A stretch of 8,444 nucleotides of DNA from Flavobacteriales bacterium (GTDB lineage Bacteria > Bacteroidota > Bacteroidia > Flavobacteriales_E > Vicingaceae). Below, piece by piece: positions 1 through 5,803 of the stretch. Both the position numbers and the translations under genes were made by a program. The notes under the pieces were generated by a model. It did not search any database, had not been told where the DNA came from, and was given only the letters and a program-made list of their open reading frames with translations. How positions within the stretch are numbered: position 1 is the stretch's first letter; each line of letters opens with the position of its first letter. The stretch is from positions 1-8,444 of the forward strand of contig JAJCYN010000247.1 in assembly GCA_029262915.1 (NCBI GenBank), given 5' to 3'.

Positions 1-714
1 ACTAAGTCGGTTAAGTCCAAAGGAGAAATGGATGAAGAATATCACTTGGAGTATATTAGTACCGGTATGATGGCAACACCAGAAATGGCAATTTTAGAAG
101 CTCAAAAAGAAGTGGCGAAATTTGGAACGCTAGTACAAAAGATGAATGGTTTTATAAAAAGTTTATTAACAGAACAAGATAAAAAGAAAACCAGTAAATT
201 ATTGGCTAAGATTAAAAAATATGAAGATATTACGGATAAAATAGAGGCAGATGTTGCAGATTATATTACTAAAATATCTGAAGGAGAAATGAGTGAACAC
301 TCATCGGTTCGAATGAGAGGAATGTTAAGTATTATTGGAGATTTGGAAAGAATAGGAGACATCTATTACCAAATGTCTAAAACTATTGAACGAAAAGTTG
401 AGGATAAAGTAGTATTTACTGCAGAGCAACTAAAAAATATTATGGATATGCTTGAAATGGTGGAGAATAACCTTGAAAATATGTGTGAGAGCTTAAAGTC
501 CGATTATAGTTCTGTAACGATGTTAAAAGCAAAAGAGCTGGAAACAACACTTAATAAATTCAGAAAAACAATTAGAAAAGAGCATTTTACAAGTGTAGAA
601 AAAGGACACTATAATTTCCAAAGTGCCACTATTTATGCAGACTTATTTAATTCTTTAGAAAAAGTTGGAGATCACACTATTAATGTCACCGAAGGAATTA
701 CAGGGGAGCATTAA
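1..714 (+). CDS. Na+/phosphate cotransporter family protein, C-terminal PhoU-like domain (5' end cut by window edge)
   Basis: This is the 3' part of a sodium-dependent phosphate transporter fused to a cytoplasmic PhoU-like domain. The frame is open from base 1 with no stop, so the ATG at 28 is internal. Residues encoded just before it (SKG, then acidic residues, then LEYISTG) align with the linker of the complete paralogue at 861-2558. The visible part is an all-helical PhoU domain carrying both family signatures of the E-x3-D type (GDLERIGD near 346-369 and SLEKVGDH near 652-675), which in PhoU proteins bind metal. From base 34 to the stop it aligns with the downstream copy without a gap, with about 50 differences in roughly 225 residues by eye. 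The membrane half should lie left of the window. It is the first of a tandem pair, 146 bases ahead of the second. The family assignment is firm; the missing N-terminal half is inferred from the paralogue. Confidence 0.88.
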   Translation, partial: TKSVKSKGEMDEEYHLEYISTGMMATPEMAILEAQKEVAKFGTLVQKMNGFIKSLLTEQDKKKTSKLLAKIKKYEDITDKIEADVADYITKISEGEMSEHSSVRMRGMLSIIGDLERIGDIYYQMSKTIERKVEDKVVFTAEQLKNIMDMLEMVENNLENMCESLKSDYSSVTMLKAKELETTLNKFRKTIRKEHFTSVEKGHYNFQSATIYADLFNSLEKVGDHTINVTEGITGEH

Positions 715-769
715 ATAGATATAGAGAGGCTCTTTAATTCTGGCTATAATTTTTTCATTCGGTTAATAA

Positions 770-787
770 CTTAACATTAACTTAACA
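770..787 (+). promoter_or_regulatory. Pho-box-like direct repeat upstream of the complete transporter
   Basis: Two perfect CTTAACA half-sites (770-776 and 781-787) are separated by TTAA, giving the 7+4+7 layout and 11-base period of the Pho boxes bound by PhoB-type regulators. The repeat lies just upstream of a good promoter (799-827), where an activator would be expected. Bases 767-780 are identical to 2581-2594, in front of the response regulator gene. The layout is seen in the sequence; binding by the regulator encoded at 2626 is inferred. The low GC content makes TTAA strings common, which tempers confidence. Confidence 0.5.
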
Positions 788-798
788 TTGCTTTTTGG

Positions 799-827
799 TT
801 GTTTTTCAATCCACTACCCTAGATTTG
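799..827 (+). promoter_or_regulatory. Bacteroidota-type promoter for the complete Na/Pi cotransporter
   Basis: TAGATTTG at 820-827 is a perfect match to the TAnnTTTG -7 element of the Bacteroidota housekeeping sigma factor. A TTG at 799-801 gives an 18-base spacer; an alternative TTTTTG at 792-797 gives 22 bases. The transcript would start around 832-835 and have a leader of about 27 bases. A promoter here would let the second transporter be transcribed independently of the first. Confidence 0.5.
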
Positions 828-832
828 TTGCT

Positions 833-861
833 CGTAACATTTACTTAACAATAAGTTAATA
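833..861 (+). promoter_or_regulatory. Second array of Pho-box-like half-sites reaching the start codon
   Basis: Three half-sites at an 11-base step, CGTAACA (833-839), CTTAACA (844-850) and GTTAATA (855-861), continue the motif seen at 770-787. The last overlaps the ATG at 861. The array covers the predicted transcription start and the whole leader, so if bound it could repress rather than activate. The central half-site is perfect and the outer two are degenerate. TTAAC/GTTAA at 845-859 can also be read as a short palindrome with a five-base centre. Confidence 0.35.
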
Positions 862-2558
862 TGGAATTCGGGTTTTTAGATACACTAAAATTGATTGGAG
901 CTCTTGGGTTTTTCATTTATGGAATGAAAATAATGAGCGAAGGTATTCAGAAAGCTGCTGGTAGTAGCTTGAGAAGAATATTAAGTGCAATGACATCTAC
1001 CCGTTTTCTTGGATTAGGAACGGGTTTTTTAATAACTTGTTTAATCCAATCTTCTTCAGCAACCACGGTTATGGTGGTGAGTTTTGTTAACGCTGGATTG
1101 CTTTCTCTTACAGAATCTATTGGAGTAATAATGGGAGCAAATATTGGAACAACAGTTACTGCCTGGTTAGTTTCTTTGTTTGGGTTTAAGTTTAAAATTG
1201 CAGCCTTTGCGCTACCTATTTTAGCAATTGGTTTTCCAATGATTTTTTCCAATAAAAACAAGATAAAATCGTGGGGAGAATTCATAATTGGATTTGCCTT
1301 ATTATTTATGGGTTTAGATGCGTTGAAGCACGCGGTACCAGACATTAAAAATAATCCTGAAGCTGTTGCTTTTATAGCCGATTTTGCCAATATGGGTCTA
1401 TTGTCTACTCTTTTATTTGTTCTAATAGGAACAATATTAACGGTTGTTGTACAGTCTTCTAGTGCTGCAATGGCGATAACATTGGTGTTGTGTAATCAAG
1501 GTGTTATACCTTTAGATGTTGCTGCGGCAATAGTTTTAGGAGAAAATATCGGAACAACTATAACCGCAAATTTGGCGGCAGCTGTTGCAAATATTCACGC
1601 TAAAAGGGCGGCAATAGCACATTTAATATTTAATCTATTTGGTGTTATTTGGGTAGTAATTATTTTTGATCCTTTTCTTAGTTTGATAGAGTATATGTGG
1701 ATACCATTTCATAATATGTTACAGTCTATTAATCCAGAGTTTGTTAAATCAGAAACAGAAATGCAACTTTCTTTATTTCATACAACGTTTAACATCATAA
1801 ACAGTTTGTTGTTGATTTGGTTTGTTAATAAAATAGCTGCTATTGTAATTAAAATTGTTCCATCAAAAGGAGATGACGAAGATTATAGTTTAGAATACAT
1901 CAGTACAGGAATTATGGCAACACCTGAGTTATCAATTATTGAAGCTCAAAAAGAAACAGCAAAATTTGGAAATGTTGCCAGAAAAATGAATGGTTTTGTA
2001 AAGGAGTTGGTTACAGAACAAGAACCTAAAAAGGTGAGTAAATTATTAGCAAAAGTTAAAAAATATGAAGACATAACGGATAGAATAGAACAAGATGTGG
2101 CAGATTATTTGGCGAAAATATCAGAAGGAGAAATGAGTGAACATTCGTCTATTCGAATTAGAGGAATGTTAAGTATCGTTGGAGATTTAGAACGGATAGG
2201 AGATATTTATTATCAAATGTCTAAGGGAATTGAGCGAAAAATTGAAGATAAAGTCTGGTTTACTCCAGAGCAACGGAAAAACATTTTAGATATGTTTGAA
2301 ATGGTTGAAAAAAACTTGCAAATTATGTGTGACAACCTTGATTCGAGTTATGGATCTGTAACATTGACAAAAGCAAAGGAATCAGAAATGGCTCTAAATA
2401 AATTTAGAAAAGCAATTAGAAAAGAACATTTTACAAGTGTTGAGAAAGGAGATTATAGTTTCCAAAGTGCGGCTATTTATTCAGATTTATTTAATTCTTT
2501 AGAAAAAGTAGGAGATCATACTATAAATGTTACTGAAGGAATTACAGGAGAGCATTAA
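861..2558 (+). CDS. Na+/phosphate cotransporter family protein with C-terminal PhoU-like domain
   Basis: This is a predicted inner-membrane importer that couples sodium entry to inorganic phosphate uptake (Na_Pi_cotrans family). The protein has 565 residues, normal for the PhoU-fused members. Residues 1 to about 330 form two inverted transporter repeats: QSSSATT (63-69) followed by GANIGTT (92-98), and QSSSAAM (198-204) followed by GENIGTT (227-233). The QSSS motifs are the family's substrate-binding signature. A charged linker (334-345) leads to a helical PhoU-like domain (about 346-565) with E444-x3-D448 and E548-x3-D552, the metal-binding E-x3-D motifs of PhoU. The ATG at 861 places the first hydrophobic helix at residues 5-22 and follows a promoter and Pho-box-like repeats. 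The gene lies 67 bases ahead of a PhoB-type regulator, which supports a phosphate role. The fusion is known in this family; its use as a phosphate sensor for the adjacent kinase is my inference. Confidence 0.93.
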   Translation: MEFGFLDTLKLIGALGFFIYGMKIMSEGIQKAAGSSLRRILSAMTSTRFLGLGTGFLITCLIQSSSATTVMVVSFVNAGLLSLTESIGVIMGANIGTTVTAWLVSLFGFKFKIAAFALPILAIGFPMIFSNKNKIKSWGEFIIGFALLFMGLDALKHAVPDIKNNPEAVAFIADFANMGLLSTLLFVLIGTILTVVVQSSSAAMAITLVLCNQGVIPLDVAAAIVLGENIGTTITANLAAAVANIHAKRAAIAHLIFNLFGVIWVVIIFDPFLSLIEYMWIPFHNMLQSINPEFVKSETEMQLSLFHTTFNIINSLLLIWFVNKIAAIVIKIVPSKGDDEDYSLEYISTGIMATPELSIIEAQKETAKFGNVARKMNGFVKELVTEQEPKKVSKLLAKVKKYEDITDRIEQDVADYLAKISEGEMSEHSSIRIRGMLSIVGDLERIGDIYYQMSKGIERKIEDKVWFTPEQRKNILDMFEMVEKNLQIMCDNLDSSYGSVTLTKAKESEMALNKFRKAIRKEHFTSVEKGDYSFQSAAIYSDLFNSLEKVGDHTINVTEGITGEH

Positions 2559-2572
2559 AGAACAAGTCAATT

Positions 2573-2618
2573 ATTAATATTAACTTAACATTAATAAAGG
2601 TAAATCATAGTAATTTTA
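2573..2618 (+). promoter_or_regulatory. Pho-box-like repeat and possible -7 box upstream of the response regulator
   Basis: ATTAATA (2573-2579), TTAA and CTTAACA (2584-2590) again form a 7+4+7 direct repeat. Bases 2581-2594 are identical to 767-780 upstream of the transporter. TAATTTTA at 2611-2618 matches the TAnnTTTG -7 element at seven of eight conserved and spacer positions (last G replaced by A). It lies 20 bases after the last half-site, so the repeat would take the place of a -33 element, as Pho boxes replace the -35 in enterobacteria. I see no TTG at -33 spacing. Autoregulation by the downstream gene product is inferred. Confidence 0.42.
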
Positions 2619-2625
2619 GCTTGTT

Positions 2626-3300
2626 ATGAATAATGAAAAAATACTATTGGTTGATGATGAACAAGACATCATAGAATTCTTGGGATATAATTTAACCAAA
2701 GAAGGTTATGATGTTACTACAACTACTAGTGGGAAAGAAGCAATAGAAATTGCCCAAAAGATAAAACCTGATTTAATTATTTTAGATGTAATGATGCCAG
2801 AAATGGATGGCATTGAAACTTGTCACGAGATTAGAAGCATTGAAGGGTTAAAAAATACATTAATTACTTTTTTAAGTGCAAGAGGAGAAGATTATTCGCA
2901 AGTGGCTGGATTCGATGCGGGAGCTGATGATTATATTACCAAGCCTATAAAACCACGATTATTAATAAGCCGTGTAAAAGCTATTTTACGAAGAAAATCA
3001 GGTACTGAGAAAACCGAAACAAACGAAGAAGGAGATATCAAAATTGATAGAGAAAAATATGTAGTGTATAAAGAAAATCAAGAGTTTACTTTTCCTAAAA
3101 AAGAATTTGAGCTATTAGCCTTACTAATTTCCAAACCAGGCAAAGTTTTTACAAGAGAAGTAATATTAGAAAATGTTTGGGGAGGTGAAGTTATCGTTGG
3201 AGACAGAACAATTGATGTACATATTCGAAAACTTAGAGAAAAACTCGGAGATCACTACATTAAAACAATAAAAGGAGTTGGATATAAATTTGAATCATAA
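2626..3300 (+). CDS. PhoB-like response regulator transcription factor (OmpR/PhoB family)
   Basis: This is a cytoplasmic two-component response regulator that binds DNA when phosphorylated. Residues 4 to about 120 form the receiver domain, with acidic pocket D10-D11, phosphoacceptor D54 (in ILDVMMPEMDG), S84 and K106 (in YITKP). Residues from about 130 to 222 form a winged-helix output domain, including the DRTIDVHIRKLREKLG recognition region and the closing IKTIKGVGYKF. At 224 residues the length is typical of PhoB/OmpR proteins and all catalytic positions are intact. The ATG at 2626 places the first receiver strand (KILLVDDE) at residue 5, as expected. The kinase gene follows after 67 bases, and the phosphate transporter precedes it by 67 bases with Pho-box-like sequence between. 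That context favours a phosphate-responsive PhoB role over another OmpR-family function, but the protein sequence alone does not fix the signal. Confidence 0.92.
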   Translation: MNNEKILLVDDEQDIIEFLGYNLTKEGYDVTTTTSGKEAIEIAQKIKPDLIILDVMMPEMDGIETCHEIRSIEGLKNTLITFLSARGEDYSQVAGFDAGADDYITKPIKPRLLISRVKAILRRKSGTEKTETNEEGDIKIDREKYVVYKENQEFTFPKKEFELLALLISKPGKVFTREVILENVWGGEVIVGDRTIDVHIRKLREKLGDHYIKTIKGVGYKFES

Positions 3301-3309
3301 TACTTTTTT

Positions 3310-3336
3310 GTCATTCCCGCGTAGGCGGGAATCTAG
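3310..3336. repeat. REP-like palindrome (GTCATTCCCGCG type)
   Basis: A perfect 8-base-pair stem, ATTCCCGC (3313-3320) and GCGGGAAT (3325-3332), closes a GTAG tetraloop and is headed by GTC. It is a GC-rich island in an AT-rich gap, starting nine bases after the regulator stop and preceded by a run of six T. Elements of this form (GTCATTCCCGCG, then GCGGGAATC) are, from general knowledge, dispersed in many copies in diverse bacterial genomes and resemble REP sequences mobilised by RAYT (Y1) transposases. It could also stabilise the regulator mRNA or act as an attenuator between regulator and kinase. Only one copy is visible, so the repeat status rests on recognition. Confidence 0.65.
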
Positions 3337-3350
3337 CTTTACCAAATAAA

Positions 3351-3368
3351 CTTTACATTTGCTTTAAA
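3351..3368 (+). promoter_or_regulatory. Possible leaderless promoter for the histidine kinase, with Pho-box-like spacing
   Basis: TACATTTG at 3354-3361 is a perfect TAnnTTTG -7 element ending six bases before the ATG at 3368, so a transcript from it would have almost no leader. The same bases can be read as CTTTACA (3351-3357), TTTG and CTTTAAA (3362-3368), a degenerate 7+4+7 repeat. The two readings overlap and at most one may be real. No TTG at -33 spacing is seen. If the promoter is used, the kinase can be made independently of the regulator across the REP-like hairpin. Confidence 0.35.
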
Positions 3369-4408
3369 TGAAAGATTTAACTCCAAATGGAATAGCTCTT
3401 CGAATTTCTTTTTTGGTAGCAGTTACAGTTACTACAATTGTGTATTTACTAGAACACCTTAGTTTTAACGTTGCCATTATTTTATCAGTTGTATTTCCAA
3501 TAGCATTTTTGGCCTCGTATGTTGGGTTTAGAATAGCTGTAGAAAAATTTATTTACAAAAAAATTAAGCTGATTTACAGAACAATTCATAATTTAAAACT
3601 GAATAGAGGAGAGCAAGCAAAAGAGTTTAATTTAAATACGGATGTTTTAAATCAAGTGAAAACAGATGTAGAAGATTGGGACAAAACCAATAAAGAAGAA
3701 ATAGAACGATTAAAAGGTTTAGAAAATTATAGAAGAGAATTTGTTGGAAACGTATCTCACGAATTAAAAACACCTATTTTTAATATACAAGGCTATTTAT
3801 TAACGCTTTTAGAAGGAGGGTTAGAAGACCCTAAGATTAATGTAAATTACTTACAAAAAGCCAATAAAAGTGTTGATCGAATGATTGCTTTGATAGAAGA
3901 TTTAGATGAAATTTCTAAGCTGGAATCAGGAATGGTTGAAATGGAAATTTCAAAGATTGATTTGGTAGAACTGATAAAAGAAGTCATAAGTTCTTTAGAG
4001 ATGAAAGCAAAAGAAAATAAGATTAATATTGTTTTTATTGATCAACCTACAAAACCGCTATGGGTCCTAGCCGATTTCAGAGGAATTAATCAAGCCTTGG
4101 TTAATTTAATTGTCAATTCAATAAAATATGGGAAAGAAGGAGGAGAGACATTGGTAAAGTGTTTCGATATGCACGACAATATATTGATTGAAGTAGCAGA
4201 TAATGGGCAGGGAATAGCAGAAGAACATCTTCCAAGATTATTTGAACGCTTTTACAGAACCGATAAAGGAAGAGCTAGAGAAAGTGGAGGAACAGGTTTA
4301 GGGTTGTCCATTGTTAAACATATTATTGAAGCTCATCACCAAACCATTAATGTACGAAGTACTGTTGATGTAGGTTCAACGTTTTCATTTACACTGAAGA
4401 AAGCTTAA
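3368..4408 (+). CDS. PhoR-like sensor histidine kinase with minimal extracytoplasmic region
   Basis: This is a membrane histidine kinase expected to phosphorylate the regulator encoded just upstream. Two membrane helices (about residues 10-28 and 33-55) are joined by only a few residues, so there is no periplasmic sensor domain. A charged, coiled-coil-prone linker (about 58-118) lacks an obvious PAS domain. HisKA follows with VSHELKTP, placing the phosphorylated histidine at H131. The HATPase_c domain has the N box around N246-N250, DNGQGI (G1, 278-283), LFERFYR (F box, 291-297) and GGTGLGLSI (G2, 308-316). All catalytic boxes are intact. At 346 residues it is compact and resembles PhoR-type kinases that sense through partner proteins. 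It lies 67 bases after the regulator, with a REP-like hairpin between them. The histidine kinase call is certain; phosphate as the signal is inferred from the transporter-regulator context. Confidence 0.92.
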   Translation: MKDLTPNGIALRISFLVAVTVTTIVYLLEHLSFNVAIILSVVFPIAFLASYVGFRIAVEKFIYKKIKLIYRTIHNLKLNRGEQAKEFNLNTDVLNQVKTDVEDWDKTNKEEIERLKGLENYRREFVGNVSHELKTPIFNIQGYLLTLLEGGLEDPKINVNYLQKANKSVDRMIALIEDLDEISKLESGMVEMEISKIDLVELIKEVISSLEMKAKENKINIVFIDQPTKPLWVLADFRGINQALVNLIVNSIKYGKEGGETLVKCFDMHDNILIEVADNGQGIAEEHLPRLFERFYRTDKGRARESGGTGLGLSIVKHIIEAHHQTINVRSTVDVGSTFSFTLKKA

Positions 4409-4417
4409 ATCAATTTT

Positions 4418-4441
4418 GTCATCCTGAGCTTGTCGAAGGAC
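4418..4441. repeat. REP-like palindrome (GTCATCCTGAGC type)
   Basis: The sequence runs GTCATCCTGAGCTTGTCGAAGGAC. TCCT (4422-4425) pairs with AGGA (4437-4440). Next comes a tandem G/A-A/G mismatch (4426-4427 with 4435-4436), which can form sheared pairs, and then G4428-C4434 around a small loop. From general knowledge this string is one of the commonest dispersed REP-like elements in environmental bacteria, including Bacteroidota. It begins nine bases after the kinase stop codon, exactly like the different element at 3310. It may help end or protect the upstream transcript. A single copy is visible here. Confidence 0.6.
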
Positions 4442-4467
4442 AGATAAATCATATTACCTATTTTTCG

Positions 4468-4475
4468 CATCTTTG
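4468..4475 (+). promoter_or_regulatory. Possible -7 box of a near-leaderless promoter for the family 2 glycosyltransferase
   Basis: CATCTTTG lies four bases before the ATG at 4480 and differs from TAnnTTTG only at the first base. Its position directly before the start codon suggests a leaderless or very short leader transcript. I see no TTG at -33 spacing. The intervening REP-like element suggests this gene is a separate unit from the kinase. Confidence 0.35.
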
Positions 4476-4479
4476 CACT

Positions 4480-5238
4480 ATGCAAATCCAACTATCAGTT
4501 GTAATAATAACTTTTAATGAAGAAAAAAACATTGCAAGGTGTTTAGAGTCTGTTAGGTCCATTGCAGATGAAATTTTAGTTGTCGATTCGTTTTCTATAG
4601 ACAAAACCAAACAGATTTGTATAGAACAAAAAGTTCGTTTTTTGGAACATAAATTCGATGGACACATTGAACAAAAGAATTGGGCAATGGCTCAAGCAAA
4701 GCATAATTATATCTTATCGTTAGATGCAGACGAAGTATTAACACCTGAATTAATAGACGAAATTAGAGCGATTAAAAATAATTGGAATTTTGATGGATAC
4801 AGTTTTAATCGACTGACTAACTTTTGTGGGAAATGGATAAAACATTGTGGCTGGTACCCCGATAAGAAGTTAAGATTATGGAATAGAGACGAAGGAAGTT
4901 GGGGAGGAATGAACCCGCACGATAAAGTAATAATGCAAAAAGGAATCAAAATCAATCACATTAATCTGGACATTTTACATTATTCATTTAACTCCATTGA
5001 AGAACATTTAAAACAAATAGGTTATTTTACAGATATCAGTTCAAAAGCTGCTTTTAAAAAAGGACAAAAGAGCAATGGAGTTAAAATAATTTATAAAACT
5101 GCCTTTAAATTTTTTAGAGATTATATTTTAAAGCTGGGATTTTTAGATGGTTATTATGGCTATGTAGTTTGTAAAAATTCTGCATCTGCCAAACGGTTAA
5201 AATATACGAAATTGAGAGAATTGAACAGAAAAAGTTAG
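4480..5238 (+). CDS. Glycosyltransferase family 2, WaaE/KdtX-like
   Basis: This is a cytoplasmic, inverting GT-A glycosyltransferase that moves a sugar from a nucleotide donor to an acceptor, probably a lipopolysaccharide core or other surface glycan. The N-terminal nucleotide-binding strand is VVIITFNEEKNI (7-18), followed by EILVVDSFSIDKT (31-43) and the metal/nucleotide DxD-type motif LDADE (81-85). The segment GWYPDKKLRLWNR (124-136) and a downstream Trp-Gly-Gly/HDK stretch are characteristic of the WaaE/KdtX beta-1,4-glucosyltransferase group. The 252-residue length fits that group. No membrane helix is evident. The ATG at 4480 starts two residues before the first strand and follows a -7-like box directly. 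Its stop lies 11 bases from the stop of a convergent gene. The exact sugar and acceptor cannot be read from sequence. Confidence 0.88.
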   Translation: MQIQLSVVIITFNEEKNIARCLESVRSIADEILVVDSFSIDKTKQICIEQKVRFLEHKFDGHIEQKNWAMAQAKHNYILSLDADEVLTPELIDEIRAIKNNWNFDGYSFNRLTNFCGKWIKHCGWYPDKKLRLWNRDEGSWGGMNPHDKVIMQKGIKINHINLDILHYSFNSIEEHLKQIGYFTDISSKAAFKKGQKSNGVKIIYKTAFKFFRDYILKLGFLDGYYGYVVCKNSASAKRLKYTKLRELNRKS

Positions 5239-5267
5239 TCGTTATCTGTTTATAAAACTAATTTTTT
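5229..5267. terminator. Probable bidirectional terminator between convergent genes
   Basis: AAAAAGTTAGT (5229-5239) pairs with ACTAATTTTTT (5257-5267) to form an 11-base-pair stem with one G-U wobble and a 17-base loop. The left arm begins with an A tract and the right arm ends in T, so each strand's transcript would end its hairpin in a U run. It spans the facing 3' ends of the glycosyltransferase (stop 5236-5238) and the minus-strand DinB gene (stop at 5250-5252). The stem is AT-rich and therefore weak, which limits confidence. Confidence 0.45.
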
Positions 5268-5711
5268 TATGAGTGAAATTTGCCCCAAATGGTAGTGAGT
5301 ATGTTCAATAATTCCTAATAGATTTCTATAGTAAATTCCGTATTTCTCGTCTGTAAAATTTTCCCAAATTTTACTTTCGGGTAATTGTTCAATCAAGTCA
5401 GCCATTTTTTCAGCATCAGCTAAAATTTTGTTCACTAAACCCTCCCAGTCTTCTTGAGATTTGATAGGGGGATGATCAAAACTATATTCATCTTTGGCAA
5501 TAAGTGGTTCTCCCTCTAATACTTTTGAAACAGCACTTACATAATAACCAATATGATAAGTGAGAATAGCTATAGTGTTAAAAGACTCCACTTTTGTTGT
5601 AGCTTGTTGCCAATTTACATTTACTAAACTATCTTTAAGATTTACTGTTGTCCAATTTCCTCCAAAAAAGACTTCTCTAAAATGTTTTGCTATTTGTGTT
5701 GATGAGTTCAT
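5250..5711 (-). CDS. DinB family (YfiT/DinB-like four-helix bundle) protein
   Basis: This is a small cytoplasmic protein of the DinB/YfiT superfamily, predicted to be a four-helix bundle with a metal site formed by three histidines. The expected triad is visible as H53 (TYHIGYY) and H137 and H141 (EHTHYHLGQI). Family members include thiol-dependent transferases and many uncharacterised proteins, so the substrate is unknown. I chose the ATG at 5711 (MNSSTQ, 153 aa). The frame extends seven codons further to a GTG at 5732, giving 160 aa, but that extension adds only polar residues. A -7 box at 5752-5759 leaves a leader of about 35 bases to the ATG. The gene is convergent with the glycosyltransferase at 4480 and divergent from the one at 5804, so it is a stand-alone unit. 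The fold is secure; the function is not. Confidence 0.83.
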   Translation of the reverse strand: MNSSTQIAKHFREVFFGGNWTTVNLKDSLVNVNWQQATTKVESFNTIAILTYHIGYYVSAVSKVLEGEPLIAKDEYSFDHPPIKSQEDWEGLVNKILADAEKMADLIEQLPESKIWENFTDEKYGIYYRNLLGIIEHTHYHLGQISLIKKLVL

Positions 5712-5751
5712 ATTGTCTTTATTAAGATACACATCTTACTAGTGCATAAAC

Positions 5752-5759
5752 CAAATATA
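5752..5759 (-). promoter_or_regulatory. -7 promoter box for the DinB-family gene
   Basis: On the minus strand this reads TATATTTG, a perfect TAnnTTTG match. Transcription would start near 5745 and leave about 35 bases before the ATG at 5711. No TTG is seen at usual -33 spacing. The rest of the divergent gap (5712-5803) holds only a weak plus-strand candidate, TTTATTTG at 5779-5786, for the gene at 5804. Confidence 0.4.
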
Positions 5760-5803
5760 ACAATAATTATATTTCTGTTTTATTTGTAATTTGGTTGCCT
5801 TAA

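Noticed and set aside
20..30. AAAGGAG six bases before an in-frame ATG at 28, looking like a start site for a free PhoU-like protein
   Set aside because: The frame is open to base 1 and the upstream residues align with the linker of the complete paralogue. The purine run simply encodes Lys-Gly-Glu, and Shine-Dalgarno use is weak in this phylum. Internal initiation is possible but unsupported; the paralogue has no in-frame ATG at the same place.
722..757. GAGAGGCTCT followed later by a T run after the first transporter, considered as a terminator
   Set aside because: The palindrome leaves no room for a loop, and the T run at 750-755 is not adjacent to any stable stem.
947..1390. 147-codon open frame on the minus strand
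   Set aside because: It lies wholly inside the transporter gene on the opposite strand, shows no recognisable domain, and the plus frame has clear family motifs across the same bases.
4458..4955. Two minus-strand open frames (4458-4667 and 4707-4955)
   Set aside because: They overlap the family 2 glycosyltransferase, whose motifs account for the conservation; neither resembles a known protein.
5560..5742. Plus-strand open frame opposite the DinB-family gene
   Set aside because: It is antisense to a gene with an intact three-histidine signature and has no recognisable features.
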